Positions 1-10,998 of a stretch of DNA of 64,000 nt are shown here, one piece after another; positions within the stretch are counted from its first letter, which is position 1; every line of letters begins with the position of its first letter. The position numbers and the translations under genes are program-made. Below the pieces are notes generated by a model. It was not told where the DNA came from, ran no database searches, and worked only from the letters and a program-made list of their open reading frames with translations. The stretch is from Pyrenopolyporus hunteri (Eukaryota > Ascomycota > Sordariomycetes > Xylariales > Hypoxylaceae): contig CADCXC010000004.1 of the NCBI GenBank assembly GCA_902806595.1, positions 372,001-436,000 of the forward strand, in the 5' to 3' direction.

Positions 1-190
1 ATATATTCAAGATTCCATGGATTCCGCCCCGTGATGCTTCTTCGTAGCATGTTTATCGTCGTCTTTTACGATCGCCGTCGTAATACTATGCGATTTTCCC
101 GCTGCCCAAGCCGTAGTTACGGAGTGGACAGCTATCGTCTAATTGCTCCTCATCTACTTATTCTCCCTTACGAGGAAATGTATAGCAACG

Positions 191-1329
191 CTATCGATCT
201 CTACCGAGACGCTCCTCTCTATCTTCAGTCAATTCATAGGCCGGTCGGAAATGTTGCCCTTCAGTCTTGCTGTTAGATCCCTTCCCCTCCTCCTTCAATG
301 CCGGGTTAGGGTGTGTGTCGTCGATGCCGCCTAGCGATGTGTATCCCATATCGTATAAAGGGCAGTACGGGATGCCTAAGGCCCGTATGAACTATCGCTC
401 GGTCTCAGTATTCTCTCTTACACGTGTTTACCACCTAGAGTGACGGAGAGGATAGAACGATAAAGAACACATGGGGGAACAAAGAAGAGGGTCAACTTAC
501 GCCCCACACCTCGCGATAGTGCCAGTCGATAACAGGATGTATGCGCATAAAGCGAGGCCAGTCGGCGTCGGTCTCGTCGAAGAACGTCAGGTCAGCGCCG
601 TGCGGGTCCGTGCGCCTCGTTCCCACGAATACAGCTTTGACTTCGGGGCGCTCGCGCAGGTACGCCGTCAGCGCGGGTTTCATGGGCTGGTTCGACGTGG
701 TTAGGTCTAAGTGGTACGTTTTCGAGGTCGCCGCGACGAATTCGTCGACCTCGGCGAAGGGGAGCGGCGGTCGGATGTAGAGGGCTTGTAGTCGACGCGG
801 GAACGGCGGGGGCGAGGAACGTGACGAGTTCTGAGCGGGTGAGGAGGTTTGAGATGTGGATCGTTGCAGCGAGATGGAGGACGGCAGCGACGCGAGGATA
901 AGAATTAGTAGGACGAGGCAGTCCTTGCCGCCGTTGTAAGACAATGACAGCTCTTCAGGCCTGTCGAATCGTGGTTAGTACTTATAGAGTTGTTTGCTCA
1001 ATCGATTCCTACGGGACTCCCTCCATTATTCATCCCGACTGCCTCTCGATTTTCTCGACCAGGATGGGAACCATAGACGGATAGGGACGAAGGAGGGTGA
1101 AGAGAAAGGGAGGTGTGCGTCACCTGTACCGCCGCAGCGCCTCGTCGATGACACCCCGGGCAACAATGATCTGGTTCTTCACGGAGTTGAGAACCTCATC
1201 TTCTGTCGGTGCGTCGAGGAAGTTGTCAACCTTGGCCTTGAGCTCGCGACACAGCACCTCCAGCTCGTTGGGGGTGGCGCCATTCGTACGGGGGCTGGAC
1301 TGTGCCGACCCGTTGTCGAGCGCCGCCAT
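191..1329 (-). CDS. FAD1: FAD synthase (FMN adenylyltransferase), three exons
   Basis: Transfers AMP from ATP to FMN to make FAD, a cytosolic housekeeping step that loads flavoenzymes. Exons are about 1329-1124, 960-501 and 391-191, giving 288 residues, close to yeast Fad1 (about 306). The PAPS-reductase-like fold shows the phosphate-binding motif SYNGGKDC (residues 76-83), a VGTRRTDP motif in the middle, and GYTSLGG (about 238-244) in the last exon. The introns join in phase: exon 1 ends in AG and exon 2 starts with G, and exon 2 ends WHYREVWG and continues FIRALGIPYC in exon 3. The start was set at the first in-frame ATG (residues MAALDNG); the frame is open upstream but has no ATG. Family assignment is certain; the exact N-terminus is less so. 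Confidence 0.9.
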
Positions 1330-2416
1330 ATCCTTCTCGGTACGATTCAATGGTCCGGGGCTTCTATAGTATAGTCTCCGTCGCAGTCGTCGGTAGGGTT
1401 TCGTTGTCCTTCCAAGGCTGAGAGAGAACGGCGGGGGTTATTCATGGGACGCCGCTTGCCATGCTTTTCTGCGTCTTTAGGAGACGGTAGGAGTGGTGGT
1501 GGTGGTAGTCGGTGTCGTTATTTCTGTCGGGTCAAACTCGGAGGACATATGGACGCAAAGGTTTTATAGTCGGACGACGAATATGAGTAATAGTGGACCT
1601 TGCCGTCGCGGGCTGACGAGAGCTGGAGGTTGAGTTGAGCAAGAAATGCGACGTTCCTTACAGTAAGATTCCAGAATTTTATGGGTCACGTACAACCCTC
1701 GCCGGCCTTTTGATGACGGGGAAGGCTCATGGAGGGGTCGCGGGGTTCTGGTGGGGCATTTCCCTTGGGCACACTCTAGCTATCTGCCTAGGTAGGTAGG
1801 TACCTACTATATACACTAAGACCGGGCAGCCTACATTATATTTCAGGCTATGTTCCCTCTAAAGCACAGCTGCCTAGGGTACAACCTTAGCAGACCGGTT
1901 AGGTCACATTTGAATACACCCGTAGGCTTGTTCGCGCACGTTTCTTATCGATTAGGTATGACCTTATAAACTCGTCCCCTGGCCGTATGCGAAGCTCGTG
2001 ATAACACCCACCGTCTTGGGTCTAATGGAAACCACTAGAAGGGGTAATCCATCCGAGCTGCAGAACCTTTTCCTTGGTTAACCACCTAACTAGGTACCTA
2101 CCTAGGTATGTATGCAAATGCAACTCCCCTCGTTATCATATACAGACCCCTTCTTGAGCTGAGCCGGGCCATCTTAATCTAAGCGAAACAGTTCCGTGGG
2201 TTACACTTTGGACGATTAAGGAAGCTCTCTCAACATTACACACATGTTTTACACATGTCTGTCCATGTTCGTCTACTTTAACAGAGCGTCTACGCGCTGA
2301 CGTACTCGATCAGCTTATTCTGAACTGATAGGTATCATTAGACAATCGCGCCGTCTTACATAGCAGAGGCAGTGGGTAGGTAGGTACCTAGGTATATTAA
2401 CCGAGACCAAAACTCT
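1330..2416. other. spacer between FAD1 and DBP4
   Basis: No convincing coding frame. It holds the presumed FAD1 promoter and the DBP4 3' end. Three palindromic TAGGTACCTA-type clusters lie at about 1787-1810, 2090-2113 and 2375-2396; the last sits just beyond the DBP4 stop codon. Confidence 0.5.
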
Positions 2417-4910
2417 CTAATCGTCGAGCAGCCCGGTAGCCAACGCCTCGTAATCTTCCAGGGTATCAGGTGCTTCGGTGACTTCAATGACCTTTCCTTT
2501 CCCTTTCCTACTTTTCGCTTTCTCTCTCTCATCTTCCGAATCATCCTGGAACCACTTCTTGGCTTTCTTCTTCGGACGTCTCTCTTCTCCCGCCTCGCTC
2601 CCACTATCTTCACCTGCCATCGGAAGAGATGCCATAAGAGCCAAGGGGTCTTCCTCCTCGTCGGGTCCTGAGAGTCTAGGCATGCTACCCACAGCCTCGC
2701 CATTTTCCATTGCCTCCCGAGCCTTCCGCTTCTCTTTCTTCTCTCTCCGCCTATCTTTAGCCAGCTGCTTGTCGTCGATATCAGCCTCCTTGACTTTAGC
2801 CACTTCGCTCTCGACAAACTTCTGCCGCTGAGCTTCCGCGGGCCCTTCCTGTATGAAGTCCTCTTCGTCCTTGATCCTGTAAGGATGATGCGCCGTCCCG
2901 TCGTCATCGAACACTACCTTGTCTCCCTTGCCCTTGAATTTGAGCATCTTCTTCTTGGACTTGAGCATCTTCTCCCTGCGCTTCGAGTCCACCACGAACG
3001 GTTCCTCACCGCCAAGGCCCGTGATGATCTTGGTTCCGGGAGCTAAGCCATTGGTGCCTTTAGCGTCGTCCAGATCGTTGCCTTGCAACACTCGTTTCAC
3101 CGAGAGGAAATCTTGGTCTTCGTCGTCTTCGCCGTCCGCCTCCTGCCCCTCATCTCCAATCATTTTATTATAATGGCTCGTTAGCACGTCCTGGTTCGTC
3201 CGCTCGAACATGCGATCATATTTCGTGCGAACCTCGCCCTTCTTCTTTCGTTTCTGTCTGTCCTCGTCAAACTCTGACTCGGAATCACTCGACAGCCCAG
3301 CTCGAGGCGCATTCTTTAATTTCTTCACATCTTCGCCCTTCTGGAATCTGATTTGTGGCGTACCCGGCAGCCCCAGGCTAGCGGCGTATGCATCTAGATC
3401 CAACTTCTTAAGATCAAATACTTCCTTGTCTTTCTGTAAGTGTATAGACCGGGTGTAGCTGATAAAAGCTTTTTGGCCAAGATATTTGAGATCGGGGTTC
3501 TTGAAGCACATATCCTGGATTTGGTTCTTGATACTCTGCCTCTTCTTCTCTCGCACATTGACCTTATGGATAGGTACTTTCCTCTGTTCCAGTCGTTTCA
3601 GCATCCCTTCCTCTTCGCTTGGGTCCAGGAACAGCACGGCTTTCCCGTTTCTCTCGTAACGTGCTGTCCGTCCAACACGGTGGATATAAGTATCGGTATC
3701 TTCGGGACAATCCATCTGTACCACCCAGTCTACAGCGGGGAAGTCCACACCTCGTGCAACCACATCCGTAGCAAAAAGGCAAGAGTATTTAGCTGCGGCA
3801 AATCTCGAAGTGATCTCTAGTCGTGCTACTTGTTTCTGCCTGCCGTGTAAATGTAGGAGTGGAATACCCGGCTGCAGGTGGCGGAAGCTTTCATATACAA
3901 AGCGGACTTGTTTCCCAGACGACAGGAACACGATAATCTTGCTTTTAAGATTAGCTTTGATAAAGCCATACAGGGTATCCATCTTCTCGGCCAGGGGTGT
4001 GACGAGATAGTGTTGTGTTAGGGTCGTCGGGGTGGCAGAAGCGGCAGCCTCGTGGACGGCTACGTATTCGGGGTCCTTCAAACTCAATCTCGCCAAGTCC
4101 GACACCTTCTTGCTCTGCGTAGCGCTGAATAGCATCGTTTGCCGCGACTTGGGTAAATGCTCTACCAGCGCGTCCACGGCGGATTGGAACCCCATATCCA
4201 TTATCCGGTCAGCTTCGTCTAGAACCAGGATCTGGAGGTTGTCGACGTCGAACCCGGCCGTCTGATCTAGGTGTTGGAGCATGCGCCCTGGTGTGCAAAC
4301 GAGGATGTTCATCCTCCCCAGTCGTTCGGCTTCTTCACGCAGACTCTTGCCTCCAATGACTAAACCGGCCGAGAAAGTATGGTACCTCCCAATCTTGCGC
4401 AGAACCTCGAAAATCTGCACAGCAAGCTCGCGCGTAGGCGAGATGATCAGCGCGCCCAAGCCATCGTATTCGGTCCATTGTGCGCGATAGAGCTTCTCGA
4501 GAACGGGAACGAGGAAGGCGAGGGTCTTTCCGGAACCAGTCTTCGCAGCGCCGAGGATGTCGCGGCCCTTCAAGCCGAGAGGGATTGCTCGAGCCTGGAC
4601 GTCGGTTAGATTTTGGAAGTGTGAGGCTTCGAGACCGGAGGCGGTGGGCTTCGAGAGAGGTAGCGTCGAGAATTTGGCGATGTCCTCAGACTTGGGATCC
4701 TAAGATGGAAAAAGAATATGTCAGCTTATTCCACTATCAACCAGTGCATACAAAGCTCAGGTCTGAGAGATAGTTACTTACAAACTCGTCGACAGCACTT
4801 TGCAGTTTTTGAAGGTCTTCTTGATCGCGTTTTCTCTTTAGCGACTTCGAATTTTCCTTTGGTTTCTGCTGTTTATGCGACGCACGATTCCCTGCGCGAA
4901 CAGCAGGCAT
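2417..4910 (-). CDS. DBP4: ATP-dependent DEAD-box RNA helicase Dbp4 (Hca4)
   Basis: Nucleolar helicase of the small-subunit processome; in yeast it acts with U14 snoRNA in early pre-rRNA processing. There are two exons, 4910-4782 and 4699-2417, with a canonical GTAAGT donor and TTAG acceptor, giving 803 residues (the family is about 770-820). The helicase core contains the Q motif with the upstream F (split near the exon junction), motif I AAKTGSGKT (about 94-102), PTREL, TPGR, DEAD (about 204-207), SAT (about 235-237) and HRVGRTAR. The C-terminal third is long, charged and Lys/Glu/Asp-rich, as in Dbp4. The string LTDVQARAIPLGLKGRDILG is typical of Dbp4 rather than other DEAD-box paralogues. 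The ATG used gives a basic N-terminus; an upstream in-frame extension lacks a better start. Confidence 0.95.
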
Positions 4911-5462
4911 TGTGATTTTCAGTCGCCGTCGGCCTGTGAAGAATTTCGAACTTGGGCTTGACACACCCTCGAAATGAAATGCCAGAAAAAAAAAATTGGA
5001 CTTGGCGGGGATTCTGCCGAAATCTGCCGCTAATATCGGCGCGTTGCTGCTGACCGCTTTTCAGCCACAGAGGCTCGTAGGCTAGTCCTTAGGTACTTTA
5101 ACTGTACTAACGATAGGTACCTAGGTACCCATGTAGGTGGGCACTTAACCCCACCATCAATTTTCAAAGTGAGAGAATCTTAACAAAATCAACTTCTCCC
5201 GTCGTAATTCAATGTTTGGTAGAATCCCTTTCACCAGTAGCGTTCGTCTAAAATATACGTATTCTTGGATCGCTCTGAGCTGTACACCAGCACGAATATT
5301 TAGACGTGATATACCCTATCATGGTTTGTTAGCCATAGCCCAGCTACCTATAATTCAACATCAAGCAGCCGCATTCGCGGTGCCACCTCTATAACCAACA
5401 GCATAACCAACGCGGTTCTTCTACACATCATTAATCTACACAGCATAATCTTGACACTCAAA
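4911..5462. other. spacer between DBP4 and the GMC oxidoreductase gene
   Basis: DBP4 promoter side and 3' end of the flavoenzyme gene. A TAGGTACCTAGGTACC word lies at about 5114-5129. I see no gene here; the 60-codon plus-strand frame at 5212-5394 has no recognisable features. Confidence 0.45.
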
Positions 5463-7178
5463 TCATAGCCTGGCTTTCTCCTCCTGAGGCCCAGCTTCGT
5501 CTATAATCATCTCGGCAGCCCTCTCGGCAACACCCAGCACGGTTAGCATAGGGTTGATCGTAGGAATAGTTGGAAATACTCCCGCATCAACAATGCGCAG
5601 CTTCTTCAGCCCCTTGACTTTCAGTTTCTCATCGACGACCGCCATCTCGTCTCTTGCTACGTCGCCCATCCTAGTCGTCCCACAAGGGTGATAGACGGTA
5701 TGTGCGGCTTTCCGCGCGTAGTGGCTCAGCTCCTCGTCCGACTGAACCTGCGGTCCTGGCGCGACCTCCCTCTTGATCCAGTCTTTAAACGGCGCCTGCT
5801 CTGCCACCTTGCGGGCTGCCCTCATGCCAAACACTAACGTGGCCGCATCGTAACCCTCCGGATCAGTGAAATATCGGAAATCGAGCGACGGTTTAACCTT
5901 CGGATCCGCCGACGTAAGGTATAGTCGTCCCCGGGATCGTGGCCGTGGGATATTCGGCGTCATGCAGAAAGCGTAGCCCTCCGGGATATCAGGATAACCC
6001 AGTCGAATAGTGTTAAGCGTAAACGGGATTTGATAACAGTGCATCATGACATCCGCAATATCTCCATCGGACAGACCCTGAGGGTTTGCTGCCGATTTCT
6101 TAGCCCCGGCCCCCGGCGGCTCGCGGCGCAGGAATATCCCTGCGTCAGAATCCATCGTCGTCTGGTTCGGCGGAACGGGTTTCTTTAGCTCCCACATAAT
6201 GATGCTTTCGGGATGGTCCTGTAAATTCTCGCCGACGCCCGGAATATCGTGAACAACGGGGATACCGAGGTCTGATAGTTGCTTCTTCGGTCCGAGTCCT
6301 GATAATAGCATAAGGCGGGGAGTGTCAACGGCTCCGGCGCTCAATATCGTCTCCTTCTTTGCCTTGACGGTACGCGACGAGCCGTCTTTTAGCGTTAGAG
6401 TCACGCCGCCAACTACATCTCCGCTAACATTGATTTTGGACACCCATGCGTTTGTGAGAATCGTCAGGTTCGGTCGCTTTTCTTCGCCCCTTAAAATCGG
6501 ATGGATGTATGCGACCGATGCACTGGATCGTCTTCCGTCGTCGGGGTTGTAGCTAACAGAGAAGAATCCCACGCAAGGTTTCAAGGACCCGGTTTCCGAT
6601 ATTTGCTTATTAAAATCGTGAACGACGGGTATATCAAGCGCTTTACTGCATGATTCCACCCAATCTTTGCACACTTGGTTACGATGTCTCGCGTGGACAG
6701 GTTGAATAGTATTTTTCAGTCTATCCAGCGCTTTCATGAATACGGGAAACGTCCAGCCCCGGGCGCCCAACGACTGCCAGATGTCCAAGTCATACTGGAA
6801 AGGCCTGAAGGAGATCAGCGTATTGTGCGAAGAACAACCTCCTAGAACCTTTGCGCGTGAATGTCTAATATAGGAGTTACCTATGCATTGCGGTAAGATA
6901 AGTGATATCGCTCACAGAGAACATAAAAACTCACCCATAGGTTGCTCCGTGGTGCCATAATCATAATCCAGTTCTCCACCTAGTAGCTTTAACCACTGCT
7001 TGAGATCAAGGACGCGATCGTCCATAAAATCGCTAGGACCAGCCTCGATAAGAAGGATATTCTTCTGCGGAAGATATTCCGCGAGCCTCGCCGCAACGAC
7101 GCAGCCCGCGGTACCCCCGCCAACTACGACATAATCATATTTCTCGGAATCTTGTACCGGGAGCTGTGTTGTAGTCAT
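5463..7178 (-). CDS. GMC-family flavoenzyme, choline oxidase/dehydrogenase type
   Basis: Likely oxidises choline to betaine aldehyde (and perhaps on to betaine) using FAD. Exons 7178-6935 and 6880-5463 give 553 residues, normal for the family. The N-terminus has the ADP-binding motif GGGTAGC (about 20-26), and an IEAGP segment follows. Exon 2 opens with RAKVLGGCSSHN, the GMC signature. The C-terminus has HPCGTTRMG with the presumed catalytic His at about 479 and NPMLTVLG with Asn at about 524, matching the His/Asn pair of choline oxidase. The 54-bp intron joins GN in phase (G|GT). The gene is divergent from a betaine-aldehyde dehydrogenase gene 1.2 kb away, which strongly supports a choline substrate. 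No secretion signal is seen. Other short-chain alcohol substrates cannot be excluded from sequence alone. Confidence 0.85.
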
Positions 7179-8365
7179 CTTTTTCTTCTCGTGCTCGGCA
7201 GGCGGTTCCTCGAGACGACTGGAGATTCAGCAGAACACGTATCTTGGAGCTAAAGGCCCTGGTGCTGTTCTGTCAACCGAACACGCAGCCATGTGGCAGT
7301 CAGGGTCTATTAATCTTCTAAACTTTCAGGGAATCCCATCTAAACTTGCCAAGGCGGTTCGGAAGTCGGCCAAAGACAGCGTTTTGATAAACCATGGGGC
7401 ACTAATCCTTCAAGACTAGCTTACCAGTATCGTTGGCCCACGGTTACATGAGTCCCCAGACATGCAACAAAAATCTTATGTGCAGAGCGGTGAATGGCCT
7501 GACTCGTTGCCAGCAAGATGTACGTACGCACATACGTTGTGGGGAGCAACGTATAGGTCAAACCGGCGGTGGCTTGGCTAATTCTGAGTTGGGAAAAGAT
7601 AAACTACCGGTTCGCTGGTTCGCTGGTTCGCTGGTTTGCTGGTCTTTTTGCTGGCTGGCTAATAAGTGGTAGGCTGGCTAATGCAGCTGCAGCCACCACC
7701 TCCCTTGCATGAGAAGTTCGTCCTACCCAACTAGTGTGGACTTTATAAGTCGCCACCGTTCGACCCTTATCTTGAGCATCGTCCCCCATATCATAAAGGC
7801 GCAATCTACGCTAGGCGCATAATCAGCCGAACTACAGTCAGCGCTAGGCCCAGCGGAGAACCGAGGAGACCCGAGAATAGATAGAACTGAAAGGGGAGCT
7901 GTTAAAGAAATCTTCAACTTCTTAAGAAACGTCAGGGGTCGTAGCTTGGGCGGGGTTGGTTCAGGAGCCGCAACGTGCCAATACCGTCTCTCCGCTCCAA
8001 CGAGATGACGTGAATCCCACAGCCGGGCCGATGCAACAGATATCCACCTCCGAACGTCGTGTTGTTCGTCCCCACCGACACTGACAGCTTCGTACGCTAC
8101 CATGTATGGATGTATGTAGATACCCCAGTTTATTAATATCAACATCAAGGGCTGCCCCTGTTAACTCTCAAGGTAGGAATACATACACCGCAATAGACCG
8201 CATCACAAATCCTGCTAGCCGTTCACATCAAGTTTCACGATTCTTACAGGAGAAGGGAATTGTCGCCGACGGAAGAGCCGCTTGTGACCACTTAGTTTGC
8301 TATAGCCTCTTGTTTCTAGGATCGACAGCCGCTGTATAACGACTGACTCTGTTGGTTGTGGCACA
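7179..8365. promoter_or_regulatory. shared divergent promoter region of the choline/betaine pair
   Basis: This 1.19-kb stretch separates the start codons of the two divergently transcribed enzymes, so both promoters must lie here. It includes an imperfect 8-bp tandem repeat. Several minus-strand open frames between 7604 and 8148 lack a recognisable motif and are treated as chance. No particular factor site is claimed. Confidence 0.55.
7608..7661. repeat. imperfect GGTTCGCT tandem repeat
   Basis: About four copies of the 8-mer GGTTCGCT followed by degenerate GCTGGCTGGCT units, inside the divergent promoter region. Confidence 0.7.
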
Positions 8366-9868
8366 ATGGAGTTCAGAGATCAAGACCGCCACACATTCTA
8401 CGCGGGACACCCGCGACCCCTAACGTCGTCCTCGGGTAGTTATGAATCCGTCGACCCGTCAACGGGAAAGGGAATATGCAAGATATACAATTCTTCGCCA
8501 AAATCAATTGACGAGGCAATTCAGGCGGCCCAAGCAGCATTCCCATCCTGGTCAAGTACCCCTCCCGTAGAAAGGGCCCGCATTCTGCAAAGCACCGTCG
8601 CTCTCCTGCGCGAATACAACGATGCTCTCGCGCGCGTTGAGACTATAGATACCGGGAAACCTTTCTCCGAGACGTCAACCGTGGATATTACCACGGGGGC
8701 AGACGTTCTCGAGTATTACGCCAGCTTAGTAGCTAGCGGCGGATTAAATGGCGAATCTTTTCGCCTTAGGTCTTCGGCCGTGGTATACACGTCTAAGGAA
8801 CCCTTAGGCGTGTGCGCTGGTATCGGGGCCTGGAACTACCCTATTCAGATCGCCCTCTGGAAGTCAGCGCCATGCTTGGCTGCCGGAAACTGCATGGTCT
8901 ACAAGCCGAGCGAGTTCACGCCTCTGCACGCCGAATATCTCGCAGACCTCTATCGCAAAGCCGGCCTCCCCGACGGCGTATTCAATGTCGTGTACGGCGG
9001 CGCTGACGTAGGGACGTATTTAACAAGACATCCCGCCATTGCGAAGGTCAGCTTTACGGGGCAAGTCAGCACGGGAATGAAAGTGGCCTCCGCCGCCGCC
9101 GGAGGAATGAAATATGTGACTATGGAACTAGGCGGTAAGAGTCCGCTAATTATTCTTCCGGACGCATCCATAGACCCGGCCGTCGACGTAGCGATGATGG
9201 CGAATTTCTTCAGCAGCGGCCAAGTTTGCACCAACGGCACGCGTGTGTTCGTCCCGCGTGCTTTGAAGAAGGCCTTCGAGAGCACGCTCCTCGACAAGAT
9301 AAAATACGTCCGAGCGGGCGATCTCTTTAACCCAGCAACCAATTTCGGACCCCTCAGCAGTAAAATACATCACGAAAAAGTAGCCCGATACATACGTCAA
9401 GGCATTGAGCAGGACAAGGCAACCTTACTCTGCGGCGGATTAGAGCCGCCAGCCAATCTGCCCCCGGAATTGAAGGACGGCTACTGGGTCCAGCCTACGG
9501 TATTCACGGACTGCACTGACGAGATGACGATCGTGAAGGAGGAGATATTCGGGCCGGTGATGACCATCCTAACCTACGATACTGTCGACGAGGCCGTGCA
9601 GCGCGCCAATGCGACGGAGCTCGGGCTGGCGGCGGGCGTAGTGGGCCGGGATATCGACCAATGCCACACCGTCATCGCGAAGCTGGAGGCTGGCATCACC
9701 TGGATTAATACTTGGGGCGAGAGCCCCGCCGAGATGGCTGTCGGCGGATGGAAGCACAGCGGCGTGGGCGTTGAGAACGGCAGAAGAGGCCTCGAGGCCT
9801 GGGTCCGGAATAAGAGCACGTTAGTTGAGATGAGCGGGAGTGTGGCGACCGCATTCTCAAAGTTGTAA
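8366..9868 (+). CDS. betaine-aldehyde dehydrogenase (ALDH superfamily)
   Basis: NAD(P)-dependent oxidation of betaine aldehyde to glycine betaine, an osmoprotectant and choline-catabolic intermediate. Single exon, 500 residues, the usual ALDH length. It contains GAWNYP (about 154-159), KPSEFTP in the cofactor pocket, FTG for the Rossmann region, the general-base Glu in MELGGKSP (E254), the nucleophile in GQVCTNGTR (C288), and the EEIFGPV motif. The C-terminus lacks an obvious peroxisomal SKL. It is head-to-head with the GMC choline-oxidising enzyme, so substrate assignment rests on family resemblance plus this neighbour. The ATG follows GCACA and is the first in frame. Confidence 0.9.
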   Translation: MEFRDQDRHTFYAGHPRPLTSSSGSYESVDPSTGKGICKIYNSSPKSIDEAIQAAQAAFPSWSSTPPVERARILQSTVALLREYNDALARVETIDTGKPFSETSTVDITTGADVLEYYASLVASGGLNGESFRLRSSAVVYTSKEPLGVCAGIGAWNYPIQIALWKSAPCLAAGNCMVYKPSEFTPLHAEYLADLYRKAGLPDGVFNVVYGGADVGTYLTRHPAIAKVSFTGQVSTGMKVASAAAGGMKYVTMELGGKSPLIILPDASIDPAVDVAMMANFFSSGQVCTNGTRVFVPRALKKAFESTLLDKIKYVRAGDLFNPATNFGPLSSKIHHEKVARYIRQGIEQDKATLLCGGLEPPANLPPELKDGYWVQPTVFTDCTDEMTIVKEEIFGPVMTILTYDTVDEAVQRANATELGLAAGVVGRDIDQCHTVIAKLEAGITWINTWGESPAEMAVGGWKHSGVGVENGRRGLEAWVRNKSTLVEMSGSVATAFSKL

Positions 9869-10676
9869 GATTGGGAAATTGGAGGGCGGTTACCTCTTCG
9901 TGGGAAAGGTGATGGGATAGGAGATGTGGCGTACCGATAAATTGGGCTTCGAGTCGTGACATCGAGCGAAACCTCGCAGAAAAAGGGCCGGCCCTGTATA
10001 TATCGACGAAATTTTTTGTACATTTATACACGCTTCCTCGCAGGGCCCTTCCTACCCAAGCACCAAGCTAGGACATTGACGAGAAGCGACATGTGCCGTC
10101 TAAGTCTACTACAGAGCTCTGGAGAGCAAAAGTATCATAGCAGTTCCATGGAGACATATCAAATAAAAAATAGCGTACGAGTAGCAGAATATGTTATTTG
10201 CATCCCAGATGCGGCAAGGAGATTTCGCTTCCTCGGCGGGTAATGGCTCAGTTAAGAATGATCATGTATAAAACTGGGAAGCCTATGAGAGCAGCCAGAG
10301 TTCGATCCGCAACCGCCGAAATTACCGGAGTATTGTGACTCGGGTCTTTGGATCACGAGGTATTTGTATTGTACAATGCTCGCTTGTACACAAGACATAG
10401 ATATCTCTCATAAGAGTGGGATAGACCTCCAAGTTAGTTAACAACTAACGGAAGGGAAAACAGTGTTAAGCACCGTAGTATTCAGGTCTGACCACGCTGG
10501 CAACTGTAGAAGTGGTGATATTAAGTCAATTCACAACTAGATAGTATGCATACTACCCCATAACATCCCACGCAAAACAAATACAAGGATATCACTGGCA
10601 TAACTTCAAACATATATGGTATTACAAGCGTCTCCTCTCCCTACCACCGTAGCACTTTGTAGTCGTCGGGACGGTC
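9869..10676. other. spacer after the betaine-aldehyde dehydrogenase gene
   Basis: Three-prime region between two convergent genes. It contains a tRNA-like fold candidate (10233-10319, see findings) but no gene that I can support. Confidence 0.4.
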
Positions 10677-10998
10677 TCAATGCCTTCCCGGAATGAGCTT
10701 CTCGATGGTCCTCTTGACCTTGCTGAAAGAATTACGTCTCCTCTGTTGAATAGATAGTTAGCGTTTGTTTAATACTACGTAGATGCGTTATATAGGCTGG
10801 CTCCGGAAATCATACCTCAGCTCGAGCAGCTCGCTCCTCGGCACCGTGTATCAGGTCGTATTCGGCCTCTGCGGCCTCGTCTGTTATGCCGCGCTTCAGC
10901 GCGGCTTCGTATTCATGTTCTTCTTGCTCGGCATGGTGAATCATGTCGTGCGCGCCAATGATGGCGTTGTCTGGAAGTCCGTGTCCGTCTGCCGACAT
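10677..10998 (-). CDS. small acidic/basic protein of unknown function, 82 residues
   Basis: Two exons, 10998-10816 and 10742-10677, joined in phase by a 73-bp intron (GTATGA..CAACAG). The product is 82 residues and not recognised as a named family. The first two thirds are Glu/His/Ala-rich and probably helical, with two similar blocks: AHDMIHHAEQEEHEYEAA (about 16-33) and AEYDLIHGAEERAARAE (about 45-61). The second exon encodes a basic tail, RRRNSFSKVKRTIEKLIPGRH. No signal peptide or membrane segment. The internal duplication, the intron that preserves the frame and the sensible composition argue for a real gene. A TATA-like element lies about 140 bp upstream. Confidence 0.65.

Noticed and set aside
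7604..8148. Minus-strand frames in the choline/betaine promoter
   Set aside because: Overlap each other in different frames, span a tandem repeat and carry no recognisable features.
9574..10031. Minus-strand ORFs over the end of the betaine-aldehyde dehydrogenase gene
   Set aside because: Overlap a firmly identified coding exon on the other strand and have no motifs.
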